Assembly (NCBI GenBank): GCA_020630795.1
Contig: JAHDIK010000017.1
Span: forward strand, 1-61,624
Direction of reading: 5' to 3'
DNA from: Colwellia sp.
Lineage (GTDB): Bacteria; Pseudomonadota; Gammaproteobacteria; Enterobacterales; Alteromonadaceae
DNA length: 61,624 nucleotides
Positions 9,616-20,025 of the stretch are shown here, one piece after another. Positions within the stretch are counted from its first letter, which is position 1. Every line of letters begins with the position of its first letter. Both the position numbers and the translations under genes were made by a program. The notes under the pieces were generated by a model. It had not been told where the DNA came from and ran no database searches. It saw only the letters and a list, made by a program, of their open reading frames with translations.

Positions 9616-11466
9616 CTAGTTGTCATGCAACGCGTCATAAATATTTTGTGCAAGAACATGACTTATACCAGGAACTTTTTCTAATGTTGCAACATCTGCA
9701 GTTAACACCTCTTGTAATCCACCAAGGTACTTTAACAATGCTTGTCGTTTTTTTGCGCCAATACCTGGAATTGACTCTAGCGTAGATTTTTTACTCGCTT
9801 TTTGTCGTTTAGCGCGATGACCAGCAATGGCAAAACGATGAGATTCATCTCGTATATGTTGAACTAGATGTAAAGCAGGCGAAGTAGCAGGTAACGAAAT
9901 TAATTGATGACTTCCCGCCAAAATTAATGTTTCCAAACCAGGCTTTCGAGATTCGCCTTTTGCTACACCAACGAGTAATGGCGCTTTTTCTAATGCTAAG
10001 TCGGCGAAAAACTCTTCGGCTTTCGCTAACTGCCCTTTTCCACCGTCAATAAAAACAATATCAGGCATTTTTTCAACTGACGCATTTCTGTATCGTTTAT
10101 TAAGAGCAAACGCCATTGCAGCATAATCATCACCTGGTGTAATACCGTGCACATTGTATCTACGGTAATCACTTTTTAATGGGCCATTACTATCAAACAC
10201 TACATTAGAAGCAACTGTTTGTTGCCCCATGGTATGACTAATATCGAAACATTCCATTCGATTGATACCGTTTTCAAGTTCAAACACTTCATTTAATGCA
10301 GCGTATCTCGCTTGAATTGATTCCTTTTCGCTATTTTTAGTCAATAATGCATTTTCAGCATTAGTTCTCGCCAGCTTAAGATATTGGGTTCTTTCAGAAC
10401 GCACGTTATCTGATATTTTAACGTCATGACCAACTTGTTTACTCAGTAATGCCATCAGTTCTTTTTGTAACTCAAAAGAATTTGGAATCACTATTTCTTT
10501 AGGAATACGAGCTGTTTTAATGTCATCACCCAAATAATGTTGGCTAATAAAGGCTTGAAGGATCTCCCCCTCACTTGTGTCGGCGGGAACTGTAGGAAAA
10601 TAACTCTTACTACCCAGTATTTTTTGATCTCTTATAAAGAGGATATGAATACACGTTAGACTTCTGATACGGCGTATACCAACAACATCGAGTTCTGCAG
10701 CCACGCCACTAACAAATTGCTGTTGTTGTACTTTCCGTAATGTTGATATTTGATCTCTAAACTTTGCTGCTTTTTCAAAGGCAAGCTCTTTACTAGACAC
10801 TTCCATTTTTTGAACTAGTTGTTCTATAACGTGGGAGTTTTTACCTTTTAAAAACAACTTAGCCAGCTGAACTTGTTCGGTGTAATCTTCTTTTGATATT
10901 TTATCTACACAAGGTGCTGAACACCGGCCTAGTTGATACTGAAGACAAGGTCGTGTACGTGCTCGGTAATAACTGTCTTCACATTGTCTTAAAGGAAAAA
11001 GCTTTTGCATTAACCGTAAACTTTCCCAAACTGCACCTACTGTTGGATACGGACCGAAGTAATCCCCCTTTACCTTTTTGCCACCACGATGAAGGGCTAA
11101 CCGTGGGTGTTTATGACTAGAGATAAGTAAATATGGATATGATTTATCGTCTCGTAGGAGAATATTGTATTTAGGCTGGTACTTTTTAATGTAATTATTT
11201 TCTAGAATTAACGCTTCACCTTCCGTATGTGTAACAGTCACATCAATTACGGCTATTCTATTCACTAACGCTTTAGTTTTATTACTTCCTACATCTTTTC
11301 TAAAATAACTTGCTAAGCGTTTTTTGAGATTTTTAGCTTTACCTACATAGATAACAACATTTTGCTGATCGTACATACGATATACGCCTGCTTGCTCACT
11401 TACAGATTTTAAAAATGCTTGGTGATCAAAAGGTTCGTTTATAGAAGTTAGCGATTGTTCAGGCAA
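9616..11466 (-). CDS. uvrC: Excinuclease ABC subunit C (UvrC)
   Basis: 616-residue nuclease of nucleotide excision repair, which makes both incisions after UvrAB damage recognition. In order it has the GIY-YIG domain (GVYRMYDQQ...[14 protein letters not shown], residues about 27-50), the Cys-rich segment [13 protein letters not shown], a UVR motif near residue 210, the RNase H-like C-terminal endonuclease domain ([21 protein letters not shown]) and two HhH motifs at the end. The start is TTG at 11464-11466, two bases after the uvrY stop, and matches the N-terminus of E. coli UvrC in length; there is no better ATG. Translational coupling to uvrY is likely. Confidence 0.96.
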   Translation of the reverse strand: MPEQSLTSINEPFDHQAFLKSVSEQAGVYRMYDQQNVVIYVGKAKNLKKRLASYFRKDVGSNKTKALVNRIAVIDVTVTHTEGEALILENNYIKKYQPKYNILLRDDKSYPYLLISSHKHPRLALHRGGKKVKGDYFGPYPTVGAVWESLRLMQKLFPLRQCEDSYYRARTRPCLQYQLGRCSAPCVDKISKEDYTEQVQLAKLFLKGKNSHVIEQLVQKMEVSSKELAFEKAAKFRDQISTLRKVQQQQFVSGVAAELDVVGIRRIRSLTCIHILFIRDQKILGSKSYFPTVPADTSEGEILQAFISQHYLGDDIKTARIPKEIVIPNSFELQKELMALLSKQVGHDVKISDNVRSERTQYLKLARTNAENALLTKNSEKESIQARYAALNEVFELENGINRMECFDISHTMGQQTVASNVVFDSNGPLKSDYRRYNVHGITPGDDYAAMAFALNKRYRNASVEKMPDIVFIDGGKGQLAKAEEFFADLALEKAPLLVGVAKGESRKPGLETLILAGSHQLISLPATSPALHLVQHIRDESHRFAIAGHRAKRQKASKKSTLESIPGIGAKKRQALLKYLGGLQEVLTADVATLEKVPGISHVLAQNIYDALHDN

Positions 11467-11468
11467 GG

Positions 11469-12113
11469 TTACAGCTTTTCTGTTTTTAACATACCGTGTC
11501 GAATAGCGAGATGAGTTAGCTCAACGTCGTTACTTACATTCAATTTTTCAAACATTCTATAACGATAACTATTAATTGTTTTAGTACTAAGCATTAATTG
11601 TTCTGATATGTCGGGTACTTTTTCGCCGCGTGTTATCATTAACATTATTTGTAATTCACGCTCAGATAACAAATTAAATGGATTTTCATCTGGAGACTTA
11701 AATTGATTAAGTGCTATTTGCTGCGCAACTGAATTAGTAATATAACGCTGACCACTGTGTACTGCTCTTATTGCAGTCACCATCTCGTCTGAGCCAGTAC
11801 CTTTTGTTAAATATCCAGCAGCGCCTATTTGCATAACTTTGGTAGGGATAGGATCTTCAGTATAAACAGTTAACACGATAACTTTTACGTCAGGCGCGTA
11901 TCTAATAATTTTTTTAGTTGCTTCTAAACCACCGATGCCTGGCATATTCATGTCCATTAAAACAACATCAGGTTCTGTCTTTCTACAAAACTGAACAGCT
12001 TCTTCGCCAGTACAGGCTTCACCAATAACTTTAAGTCCTTTTACTTCATCAAGAATTTTACGTATCCCTGTACGAACCAATTCGTGATCATCTACTAACA
12101 GAACATTTATCAA
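11469..12113 (-). CDS. uvrY: Response regulator UvrY/GacA
   Basis: 214-residue NarL-family response regulator. The receiver domain has the acidic pair DD at residues 8-9, the phospho-acceptor Asp54 in [10 protein letters not shown] and Lys104 of LTKGTG. The C-terminal LuxR-type helix-turn-helix reads [24 protein letters not shown] and [15 protein letters not shown]. In gammaproteobacteria this protein is partnered by the sensor BarA/GacS and switches on Csr small RNAs. It is directly upstream of uvrC with a 2-base gap, the classical uvrY-uvrC arrangement. The sensor gene is not in the window. Confidence 0.95.
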   Translation of the reverse strand: MINVLLVDDHELVRTGIRKILDEVKGLKVIGEACTGEEAVQFCRKTEPDVVLMDMNMPGIGGLEATKKIIRYAPDVKVIVLTVYTEDPIPTKVMQIGAAGYLTKGTGSDEMVTAIRAVHSGQRYITNSVAQQIALNQFKSPDENPFNLLSERELQIMLMITRGEKVPDISEQLMLSTKTINSYRYRMFEKLNVSNDVELTHLAIRHGMLKTEKL

Positions 12114-12269
12114 TGGAAATACACCCTAACTTGCGATTAAATTTTATTAAATAGCTAACGACTAAGTATATGTGAATTTAACTGTAACACAATAAAATTA
12201 AAACATTTTTTCGACTTTTGAATAAAAATAATATTATACAATATAAAAAGTTATTCAATAATCAAAACG

Positions 12270-12503
12270 TTATAGTTTGTTTTTAGTTAACCAGCTGTTT
12301 AATAAACCGACTTGCCCATTTTTATATGCAGCATAAGTTAATCTAATAGCGTTACTTAAAATTACACTGTCAGACCACTCAGTTTGTTTAGAAATTAATT
12401 CGTAACATTCGAGTGCTTCTTGAGATAGGTAACCCCTAAGCTCCTTTTTACCTTTCTCTTTTTGCCTTTCTCTATATTTTTTTTGTTTTTCGGCGTTTGT
12501 CAT
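12270..12503 (-). CDS. Small basic hypothetical protein
   Basis: About 77 residues from the ATG at 12503 (MTNAEKQKKYRERQKEKG), chosen because AAAAAGG lies just upstream; a GTG at 12527 would add eight residues. The N-terminal third is a highly charged helix rich in Lys, Arg and Glu. The rest, KELRGYLSQEALECYELISKQTEWSDSVILSNAIRLTY, looks like a short beta strand followed by two helices, the pattern of ribbon-helix-helix DNA-binding proteins. I infer a possible DNA-binding role but do not recognise the family. It stands alone between uvrY and fabA. Confidence 0.65.
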   Translation of the reverse strand: MTNAEKQKKYRERQKEKGKKELRGYLSQEALECYELISKQTEWSDSVILSNAIRLTYAAYKNGQVGLLNSWLTKNKL

Positions 12504-12695
12504 CGCCTTTTTCTTAGGATAGTTCACATTAAATCCAATCTAAAACTCGCTAAACCGTCATTATAGTTACGCATAACCAATAAATACATAATATTTTCGA
12601 TATTTTTAACTAGTCAGAGTTGTTTAGTGTACAAGTGTTCGCTAAAGTAGCGTCCTTAAATTTATTCAAAGATTAATATGTTGGAATCATAAGTT

Positions 12696-13211
12696 ATGGA
12701 ACAAAAGAATTCATACAGCAAAGAAGATTTAATAAAAGCTGGTACAGGTGAAATGTTTGGCGAAGGTAATAGTAAATTACCATCAGACAACATGCTAATG
12801 ATGGACCGCATTGTAACGATTAATGACAATGGCGGTGAGCATGGTAAAGGTGAGATAGTTGCAGAATTAGATATTACTCCTGACTTATGGTTTTTTGATT
12901 GTCACTTTAAAGGTGACCCTGTAATGCCTGGTTGTTTAGGCTTAGATGCAATGTGGCAGCTCGTTGGATTCTACTTAGGTTGGTCTGGCGGCCCTGGAAG
13001 AGGACGTGCACTAGGTGTAGGAGAAGTTAAGTTTACAGGACAAATTCTACCAACCAATAAAAAAGTGACTTACAGAATAACACTTAAACGCGTTATTAAA
13101 CGTAAACTATTTATGGGAATTGGAGACGGTACGGTTGAAGTAGACGGAAAAGTTATCTACACCGCTACTGATTTAAAAGTTGGTTTGTTTACTGATACAT
13201 CTGCGTTCTAA
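12696..13211 (+). CDS. fabA: 3-hydroxydecanoyl-ACP dehydratase/isomerase FabA
   Basis: 171 residues, the normal FabA length. The enzyme dehydrates 3-hydroxydecanoyl-ACP and isomerises the product to the cis-3 form, starting unsaturated fatty acid synthesis in the cytosol. The active-site His is residue 70 in [16 protein letters not shown] and the Asp is residue 84 in GLDAMWQL, exactly as in E. coli. A single gene on the plus strand, followed by a bidirectional terminator shared with the convergent DUF3466 gene. Confidence 0.97.
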   Translation: MEQKNSYSKEDLIKAGTGEMFGEGNSKLPSDNMLMMDRIVTINDNGGEHGKGEIVAELDITPDLWFFDCHFKGDPVMPGCLGLDAMWQLVGFYLGWSGGPGRGRALGVGEVKFTGQILPTNKKVTYRITLKRVIKRKLFMGIGDGTVEVDGKVIYTATDLKVGLFTDTSAF

Positions 13212-13239
13212 AAGTTTACCTACCAATTGTCAGATATAA

Positions 13240-13266
13240 AAAAACACCCTTTTGGGTGCTTTTTTA
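13240..13266. terminator. Bidirectional terminator between fabA and the DUF3466 gene
   Basis: Stem CACCC (13245-13249), loop TTTT, stem GGGTG (13254-13258), with A-rich sequence on the left and a T run on the right, so it can stop transcription from both convergent genes. Confidence 0.85.
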
Positions 13267-13291
13267 TATATAGTTTTATTTAACTAACACA

Positions 13292-15067
13292 CTATTTTTT
13301 ATTACGTATACGACCTAAACCTAATATTGATAAAAGCAATAATGCCCAATAACCAACACTCGCTCCTTGGCGCTCAACTTTGTCTGGCTCTCCATCATCA
13401 GAACACGTTTCAATTTCACCATCAATCGGGTTTAACTTAACCCCTACAGCTACTTGGTCTAAAATCGGGTCACCGTTATCATCTAAAATATTGTTACCAT
13501 CAGAGTCCTGAACATTCACTTCGATAATTGCTGTGGCGAGTATTTCATTGTTTTCATTAATTTCACTAGCATCAACGATTGTGTATTTAGAATCGCAAGG
13601 TAAAAAGTCATTCAAATCACTAAACAAGTTATTGTTTGTGTCGAACAAGAAGGCATGTGTTCGGTCACTACCATGTTCGGCTACAGCATTACCTACGACG
13701 AAACCTTTATCATTAATGGATTTACCTTGACTCGAACTCTGCGAGAAAAACGTATCCGGGAATACTACTTCCATATTATCGATATCAGTTGCGTCAACAT
13801 AATAGAATTGATTTATAGCACCATTGTATACACTACCAACAATAATTTCATTGTTGTTAATATCGTTTGCACGAGAACCCAAGTGATCTTTGCGTTCAGG
13901 GTAGAGCTCTACAACTCTGTCATCTTTAAATACTACAGCGTATTTATACCCTCTGCTTTGTGTCTCTTTTGGGTTGGTTATATTTTCTTTAAACCAACCA
14001 TCAGCATAACCAACAACAGTGCCTAAATCATTGGTTGCCTGCGCAAACGTATTGAGTGCTCTAGTATCTTCAGGATGAGGAGTAATCAGGTGATTTAAGA
14101 TTTCCTCAGAAATCAGGTTTCCACTATCATCTATTTGCCACTTAATTGGTTGAATAGTATAAAGTTGAGAGGCTGATCTTCTAAGCGCATTATCTATACA
14201 CACAGCTTCGGGTAACTCAGAATTTATTTCATCGTCACTACAATTATTAGTTGTTTGATTAATCAGGTTAGTAGCTCTTTGTGAGATACTCGTACTCGCA
14301 TAACCAATTGCAATACCGCTATCAGTCATATCTGTAATTGCAGAAATTCCGCCGTAAGTTGTTTCTGGTGGAACAACTTCGACAATGGTATCGCCTTGAT
14401 CAACGGTATAAAAAGCTCGACTTTGAAACTCTCTCAACCAATAGTTGTCAATTTCATCATCACTCGTGTCTTCTGTACCTTTACCGTTAGTAAACTCTAC
14501 AGGTAAATAAGGAGCAGTACCTGTACCGAATACCCAACCACGGTTATTAATACCAGCAACTGTATCAGTAGTAGAGCGAGTTAGCGTATCGGTACCTTCA
14601 AACGGCACATCAAATACAACAATTTCACTAAGTTCGTCCGATGCTTTTAAAAGAACGGTAGATTCGCCGTATTGTTGTGATGAAAACAAGCCTTTTTGAG
14701 CCTGAATGTATCGTAACACCCATAAATAGTCATTATCGCTAGGCGTGCCCAATTTCATCGCTTCTTTAAAAGCGTCAGGATCTTCAATATTATCAACACC
14801 AAAAACTCTCTCGTGTTGTATTTCTGCCAATTGAATAATGGCATCGAGATCGCTATCTGAAAAGTAATCATACTGAACAGTAAAGTTCTTTACGCCAGTA
14901 GCTAATAAAACTGATTGCCCAGTTAGGTTTTCATCGATAAAAAAGGTGTTGTCGTGACTATTAATCGTATTAATTTCAGTAATTTCATATGTTGCTGCTT
15001 GAGCACTACCCGCAAATAACGCGCTACATATATTTAATACAAGTATTTTTTTTACAAATTTGTTCAT
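13292..15067 (-). CDS. DUF3466 family exported protein
   Basis: 591 residues with a signal peptide (residues 1-24, ending AGSAQAA). The body has repeated short segments of the type NDLGTVVGYADG, NNEIIVGSVYNG and NDKGFVVGNAVA, a pattern of beta strands known from DUF3466 proteins of Alteromonadales and Vibrionales. The C-terminus is GASVGYWALLLLSILGLGRIRNKK: a small-residue motif, a hydrophobic helix and a basic tail, resembling a GlyGly-CTERM/rhombosortase sorting signal. Role unknown; probably cell-surface. It is downstream of uup on the same strand, 22 bases apart. Confidence 0.85.
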   Translation of the reverse strand: MNKFVKKILVLNICSALFAGSAQAATYEITEINTINSHDNTFFIDENLTGQSVLLATGVKNFTVQYDYFSDSDLDAIIQLAEIQHERVFGVDNIEDPDAFKEAMKLGTPSDNDYLWVLRYIQAQKGLFSSQQYGESTVLLKASDELSEIVVFDVPFEGTDTLTRSTTDTVAGINNRGWVFGTGTAPYLPVEFTNGKGTEDTSDDEIDNYWLREFQSRAFYTVDQGDTIVEVVPPETTYGGISAITDMTDSGIAIGYASTSISQRATNLINQTTNNCSDDEINSELPEAVCIDNALRRSASQLYTIQPIKWQIDDSGNLISEEILNHLITPHPEDTRALNTFAQATNDLGTVVGYADGWFKENITNPKETQSRGYKYAVVFKDDRVVELYPERKDHLGSRANDINNNEIIVGSVYNGAINQFYYVDATDIDNMEVVFPDTFFSQSSSQGKSINDKGFVVGNAVAEHGSDRTHAFLFDTNNNLFSDLNDFLPCDSKYTIVDASEINENNEILATAIIEVNVQDSDGNNILDDNGDPILDQVAVGVKLNPIDGEIETCSDDGEPDKVERQGASVGYWALLLLSILGLGRIRNKK

Positions 15068-15089
15068 TAACTACTAAACTCTCAGTTTA

Positions 15090-17000
15090 TTATGATTCGT
15101 CTAACTCTTGCCATCTAGCATAAGTCGCTTCAAGCTTGGACTCTGTTTCTTCAAGCTGGTTCAATGTTTTCTTCGTATATTTCTCATCGCCTGAAAAAAA
15201 GTCAGGTTTATTTACTTCTTCCTGTAGAGTTTCTATTAGTGCTTCTAACTCTTCAATTTTTAAAGGTAAAGACTCTAGCTCTTTAGATTCCTTAAAAGAA
15301 AGCTTTTTCTTTTCTGGTTGCTTTTTAGGTTTCGCTTTTACATCTTTTACAGCTGTTTTAACGGGCTTAACGCCCTCAGCTAATTGCTTTCTTTGATTCT
15401 CTTTATATGCAATATAACTATCAACATCGTCGTACCCGCCAACAATATTAGTTATATGCCCAGTTCCGTCGAAATATAAACAGGTATTTACACAGTTATT
15501 AACGAAATCTCGATCATGGCTGACTAAAATAACGGTTCCTGCGTAATTTGCAACGACTTCTTCTAATAATTCAAGCGTTTCGATATCTAGATCGTTTGTT
15601 GGTTCATCTAAAATAAGTAAGTTACTTGGTCTAAGGAACAAGCGTGCCAATAGCAATCGGTTTTTTTCTCCACCCGATAAAGCGCGTACAGGCGTTCTCG
15701 CTCGTTTGGGGCTAAAAAGAAAGTCTTGAAGGTAACCAAGTACGTGACGAGTTCTACCGTTAATAGTAACTTCTTGCTTGCCTTCCGCTACGGTGTCTTG
15801 AACCGTTTTATCTAAATCGAGTTGTTCTCTATGTTGGTCGAAGTAAGCTACTTCTAAATTAACACCACTTCTCATTTTCCCGGAAGTAGGTTGAATTTGT
15901 TCCATAATCAACTTTATTAAGGTCGACTTACCCGTACCGTTAGCTCCAATTAAGGCTAACCTGTCTCCACGCACTAACAATAAATCTAAAGATTTAATAA
16001 TCGTTTTATTGTCAAACGTCATCTCTAGGTTTTCACACTCAAACACTAGCTTACCCGAGCGATCGCCATGAGATATATTAATGTCACCTTGCTTTTTAAC
16101 ATCACGTCGTTGTTGACGCTCTAATCTAAGTTTTTCTAACGAACGAACTCGCCCTTCATTACGCGTTCTACGCGCTTTTATGCCTTGACGGATCCATACC
16201 TCTTCTTCAGCAAGTTTTTTATCAAACAACGCATTTTGCGTTGCTTCCACTTGAAGGTCATGTTGCTTTTGTTCGATATATTCATCGTAGTTACCAGGGT
16301 AACTCGTTAACTTACCGCGATCTAAATCTAAAATGCGCGTTGATAAACCTCGGATAAATGCCCTATCGTGACTAATAAAAACAATAGTGCCTTGAAAGTC
16401 TTTCAAGAACTGTTCAAGCCACAACACACTACTTATATCTAAGTGGTTAGTTGGCTCATCTAGCAATAAAACGTCTGGCTCTTTAACCAAGGCCTTTGCT
16501 AAAGCAAGCTTACGTAACCAACCACCGGAAAGATCGCTCACCATTTTGTCGGCTTCTAACGATAAAGTGGAAAGCGCTTTTTCTATGCGTTGCTCATCTT
16601 GCCATGCGTTGGCTTGATCTAACTTTTGTTGTACGTCTGATAATTTATTCAGATTTTCTTCTGATGGGTCGTCAGTAACAATACCAATAAGATAGTGATA
16701 TTGTTTAATTAACTCAGCGTTTTCTTCAACACCTTGTGCTACATAGTCAAAAACCGTCATTTCACATGACTCTGGCGGATCTTGCTCTAACATGGCAAGT
16801 CGTACATTGTTAGAGATTAGCATTTGGCCATCGTCTAAATTTTGCATACCGTTAAGTATTTTAAGTAACGATGACTTACCCGCTCCGTTCCGCCCAACCA
16901 AACAAACGCGCTCGCCTGTTTTTACTGTTAAATCAGCTTTATCTAAAATACTATCTTCACCAAAAGCGAGCTCGCCTTGTGAAATTCGAATTAATTCCAT
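15090..17000 (-). CDS. uup: ABC-F ATPase Uup
   Basis: 636 residues from the ATG at 17000. Two ABC ATPase domains are visible: Walker A GRNGAGKSS and signature LSGGWLRK in the first, GANGTGKST and LSGGEKNR in the second, each with a LLLDEPTNHLD or LILDEPTNDLD Walker B. Between them is the ABC-F linker rich in Arg and Lys, and the last 90 residues form the Uup-type coiled coil. ABC-F proteins act on ribosomes; Uup is also linked to replication-associated DNA transactions. A longer TTG start at 17045 is rejected because the ATG overlaps the stop of the upstream gene as TAATG, a translational coupling signal. Confidence 0.95.
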   Translation of the reverse strand: MELIRISQGELAFGEDSILDKADLTVKTGERVCLVGRNGAGKSSLLKILNGMQNLDDGQMLISNNVRLAMLEQDPPESCEMTVFDYVAQGVEENAELIKQYHYLIGIVTDDPSEENLNKLSDVQQKLDQANAWQDEQRIEKALSTLSLEADKMVSDLSGGWLRKLALAKALVKEPDVLLLDEPTNHLDISSVLWLEQFLKDFQGTIVFISHDRAFIRGLSTRILDLDRGKLTSYPGNYDEYIEQKQHDLQVEATQNALFDKKLAEEEVWIRQGIKARRTRNEGRVRSLEKLRLERQQRRDVKKQGDINISHGDRSGKLVFECENLEMTFDNKTIIKSLDLLLVRGDRLALIGANGTGKSTLIKLIMEQIQPTSGKMRSGVNLEVAYFDQHREQLDLDKTVQDTVAEGKQEVTINGRTRHVLGYLQDFLFSPKRARTPVRALSGGEKNRLLLARLFLRPSNLLILDEPTNDLDIETLELLEEVVANYAGTVILVSHDRDFVNNCVNTCLYFDGTGHITNIVGGYDDVDSYIAYKENQRKQLAEGVKPVKTAVKDVKAKPKKQPEKKKLSFKESKELESLPLKIEELEALIETLQEEVNKPDFFSGDEKYTKKTLNQLEETESKLEATYARWQELDES

Positions 17001-17251
17001 TAGTTTATTTTCAACTCTTTTATTTGCTGTTGCGTAAATGGCCAAAACAATTTATCGCCGCTTACTTTTTCGTTTTCATCTAATCGTTCTAATACCGGTA
17101 TGCTCACGCCATAAAGCTCAACCAGCTTATCATCTTCTACAATATCAATAACATTAACTTGGTTTAGAGGCATAACATTTGTACATAATTGCAATGCTTC
17201 TTCGCACAAATGGCAGCCATCACTACTATATAGATTAAATATTTTTTTCAT
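17000..17251 (-). CDS. Glutaredoxin-like (DUF836) thioredoxin-fold protein
   Basis: 83 residues from the ATG at 17251 (MKKIFNLYSSDGCHLCEEA); a TTG ten codons earlier is less likely. The CHLC active-site motif is near residue 13 and the cis-Pro segment SIPVLERL lies in the second half, so the thioredoxin fold is complete. Proteins of this family are small cytosolic thiol-disulfide proteins of uncertain substrate. It sits between rlmKL and uup on the same strand; its stop overlaps the uup start (TAATG). Confidence 0.88.
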   Translation of the reverse strand: MKKIFNLYSSDGCHLCEEALQLCTNVMPLNQVNVIDIVEDDKLVELYGVSIPVLERLDENEKVSGDKLFWPFTQQQIKELKIN

Positions 17252-17281
17252 AAGATTCTCGAAGGTATTTACCCTGTTCAA

Positions 17282-19411
17282 CTATAAGCGTGTAATTAAC
17301 CAACTATTATGAATATGTTTGTTTCTTTGAAAGTCTTTATCTCGAGTCTGCTCTGATATATTCACAGCTTTTACTCCTAGCTTTTCCATCGCGTCTTTAT
17401 CTATTTTAAAGTTACGCTTATTATTTGTGAAAATAAGCTCACCTCCATCAGACAATGCTTTAAGTCCATCTGTAATAAGACCAACGTGATCACGTTGTAC
17501 ATCAAATGAATCGTCCATTCGTTTTGAGTTCGAAAACGTTGGAGGATCGATAAAAACCACATCAAATGTTTGGCTGTTATTTTTCAACCACTGTAAACAG
17601 TCTGCTTGAATAAAGTGATACTTATATCCTGACAATTTATTTAAATTGAAATTGTCTTGAGCCCAATCAAGGTAGGTTTTAGACATATCAACCGTAGTAA
17701 CTTCACTTGCGCCATGCAATGCAGCCTGAACTGAAACCGAACCTGTGTACGCAAACAAGTTAAGTATTGACTTGTTTTTAGCTTTTTGGGCAACTATCTG
17801 GCGTGTTTTACGGTGGTCAAGAAACAAACCAGTATCAAGGTAATCCCATAAATTGACTTTTAGTTTTGCTCCGTACTCTTCAACAATGATTGACTGCTTA
17901 CTTTTGTCTACTTTCTCGTACTGATTTTTACCTTTTTGCTTGGCACGAGTTTTAAGAACAATTTTGTTAGTTGGCACGTCCAAAACTTTCGGCGTGAAAT
18001 ATATTACTTCTTGTAATCGTTTTGAGGCTTTATCTGCATCAATAGATGAAGGAGCAGCGTATTCATGTATAACAACGTAGTCTTGATAAATATCAACAGC
18101 AACATTGTATTCTGGAATATCAGCATCGTATAAGCGATAACAGCTTACCTGTTCTTTTTTCAACCAATTCTTTAGATTCTTTCTATTTTTTATTAAACGA
18201 TTAGCGTATGCCGAATCTTTTTGGTCAAAATCGGCTTGAGGATTAGTAGCGTCTTTTGCGGTTTGTTTTTCATCTATATTGTAAAGCGCTAACTGACAAT
18301 CAAGAGGTCCATTTTTAAACTTGTATCGTTTAAAGCTCGCTAATTTGAGTAAACTTAATAGCTCTACGTTGCCTGTTAATATAGCAACTCGCCAGTCCAT
18401 AAACTGTGTTTTCAGTTTTTTACCTAAAAGTGCGAAATTTTCAACAAGCTCTGGAAGCTCACCAATTCGAACGCCATAAGGAGGGTTAAACAGTATGGTT
18501 CCGTTTTTACCAAAGCTATTATTGAGTTGGTTAGAGTCCTTACAAGAAAAATCGATATACTGCTGTAATTTTGCAGTTCGTGCATTTTTTTGCGCAGTAT
18601 GAATAACTCGGCTATCAATATCATTACCGAACACTTTAACCTTGACCGTTTCTAGTCCTTTATTTGATGCCTCTATCGCTTTTTCAAACTGTGTATTCCA
18701 TACGTTATCGTTATGGCTTAACCAGTTTTCAAATCCCCATTTAGCGCGTTCAATACCCGGTGCTAGCCCTGCTGCCATAGAAACAGCCTCAATGAGTATA
18801 GTGCCTGAACCACACATTGGGTCTAACAATGGTTTAGTTGTATCTTTAAGCCAACCAGAACGCTCAATTAATGCAGCAGCTAAGTTTTCTTTTAATGGAG
18901 CTGCACCACTATTTTCACGGTAGCCACGCTGAAATAGGCCACGTCCTGAAAAATCTAAATAAATAGCAATTTTGTTACGTAATAATCGAGCTTGAAAACT
19001 AATATCTGGATTAGCTTTTTGAACCGAGGGACGCTCCAGATCATTTTCACGAAAGTGATCTACAATTGCATCTTTAATGGTTAGCCCACCGAATTGAGTG
19101 TTTCTTATTTCTTCATTTTGACCAACAAAGTCAATTGAAAAAGTATCTTTATTTGAAAAAACTTCCGACCAATTGATCAACGAGGCTGATTTAAACAACT
19201 CGTCTTTATTGTTAGCATCGCCTTCGCCTAATTTTAACAAAACCCTAGAGGCCATTCTGGTCCATAAACAAATATGATATCCGAGCTCTAGAGATGCTGA
19301 AAAATAAACGCCTTCTGGCTTTTGAACAACTTCGTCTCCACCTAATTTCTTTACTTCTTCTGCAAGTAGTACTTCTATACCGGGAGAGGTTAACGCTAAA
19401 AATTGATACAT
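17282..19411 (-). CDS. rlmL: Bifunctional 23S rRNA methyltransferase RlmKL
   Basis: 709 residues from the ATG at 19411 (MYQFLALTSPGIEVLL); a GTG 18 codons upstream is rejected because this N-terminus matches RlmL. Order: THUMP domain (residues about 1-160), the RlmL domain with DPMCGSGTILIEA and the NPPYG catalytic motif making m2G2445, then the RlmK domain with LNLFAYTGSVSV and FIDPPTFSNS making m7G2069 of 23S rRNA. Length is close to E. coli (702). It heads a set with the glutaredoxin-like gene and uup. Confidence 0.95.
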   Translation of the reverse strand: MYQFLALTSPGIEVLLAEEVKKLGGDEVVQKPEGVYFSASLELGYHICLWTRMASRVLLKLGEGDANNKDELFKSASLINWSEVFSNKDTFSIDFVGQNEEIRNTQFGGLTIKDAIVDHFRENDLERPSVQKANPDISFQARLLRNKIAIYLDFSGRGLFQRGYRENSGAAPLKENLAAALIERSGWLKDTTKPLLDPMCGSGTILIEAVSMAAGLAPGIERAKWGFENWLSHNDNVWNTQFEKAIEASNKGLETVKVKVFGNDIDSRVIHTAQKNARTAKLQQYIDFSCKDSNQLNNSFGKNGTILFNPPYGVRIGELPELVENFALLGKKLKTQFMDWRVAILTGNVELLSLLKLASFKRYKFKNGPLDCQLALYNIDEKQTAKDATNPQADFDQKDSAYANRLIKNRKNLKNWLKKEQVSCYRLYDADIPEYNVAVDIYQDYVVIHEYAAPSSIDADKASKRLQEVIYFTPKVLDVPTNKIVLKTRAKQKGKNQYEKVDKSKQSIIVEEYGAKLKVNLWDYLDTGLFLDHRKTRQIVAQKAKNKSILNLFAYTGSVSVQAALHGASEVTTVDMSKTYLDWAQDNFNLNKLSGYKYHFIQADCLQWLKNNSQTFDVVFIDPPTFSNSKRMDDSFDVQRDHVGLITDGLKALSDGGELIFTNNKRNFKIDKDAMEKLGVKAVNISEQTRDKDFQRNKHIHNSWLITRL

Positions 19412-19780
19412 GAGGGATTTCCAGAATAATTTGTGGACGCGATTATAAACAAGAACCCTTACCACTTAAACCTATTGCAGTATTTATGCGTAATAAAGTG
19501 AAAATAATACCAATTAAACATCAGTATCAATTCTCAATATAGGTAAAGCGATAAAACTAACTGTACGTTTTTACTTCAATAGCTGCACATTAAACTAACA
19601 TAAGGCATTTAATATGCTTTTTTTGTGAAAACAGATTGCATTATTGTGAAGGTGTCCTTATTATACGCCTCGCTTTGAGGGAGCAGCTAATACTTAGTTT
19701 GCTACCTAATTTCTTTTAGAACGAAATAAAACTTCTAAGGCTTGTTTAGAGCGGTATTTATACTCTCTAAACCATTCGGA
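19412..19780. promoter_or_regulatory. Intergenic region with initiator-tRNA promoter (19636-19664)
   Basis: The 369-base gap holds the rlmKL leader on the left and a plus-strand promoter, TTGCAT (19636-19641), 17-base spacer, TATTAT (19659-19664), followed by the GC-rich discriminator CGCCTCGC. That kind of discriminator is usual for stringently controlled tRNA promoters. I see no coding region in the gap. Confidence 0.6.
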
Positions 19781-19857
<77 letters not shown>

Positions 19858-19928
19858 ATTCTTTTAGAATGAATTAAAACTTCTAAGGCTTGTTTAGAAC
19901 GGTATTTATACTCTCTAAACCATTCGGA

Positions 19929-20005
<77 letters not shown>

Positions 20006-20025
20006 ATCTTATACTTCCTTAATAG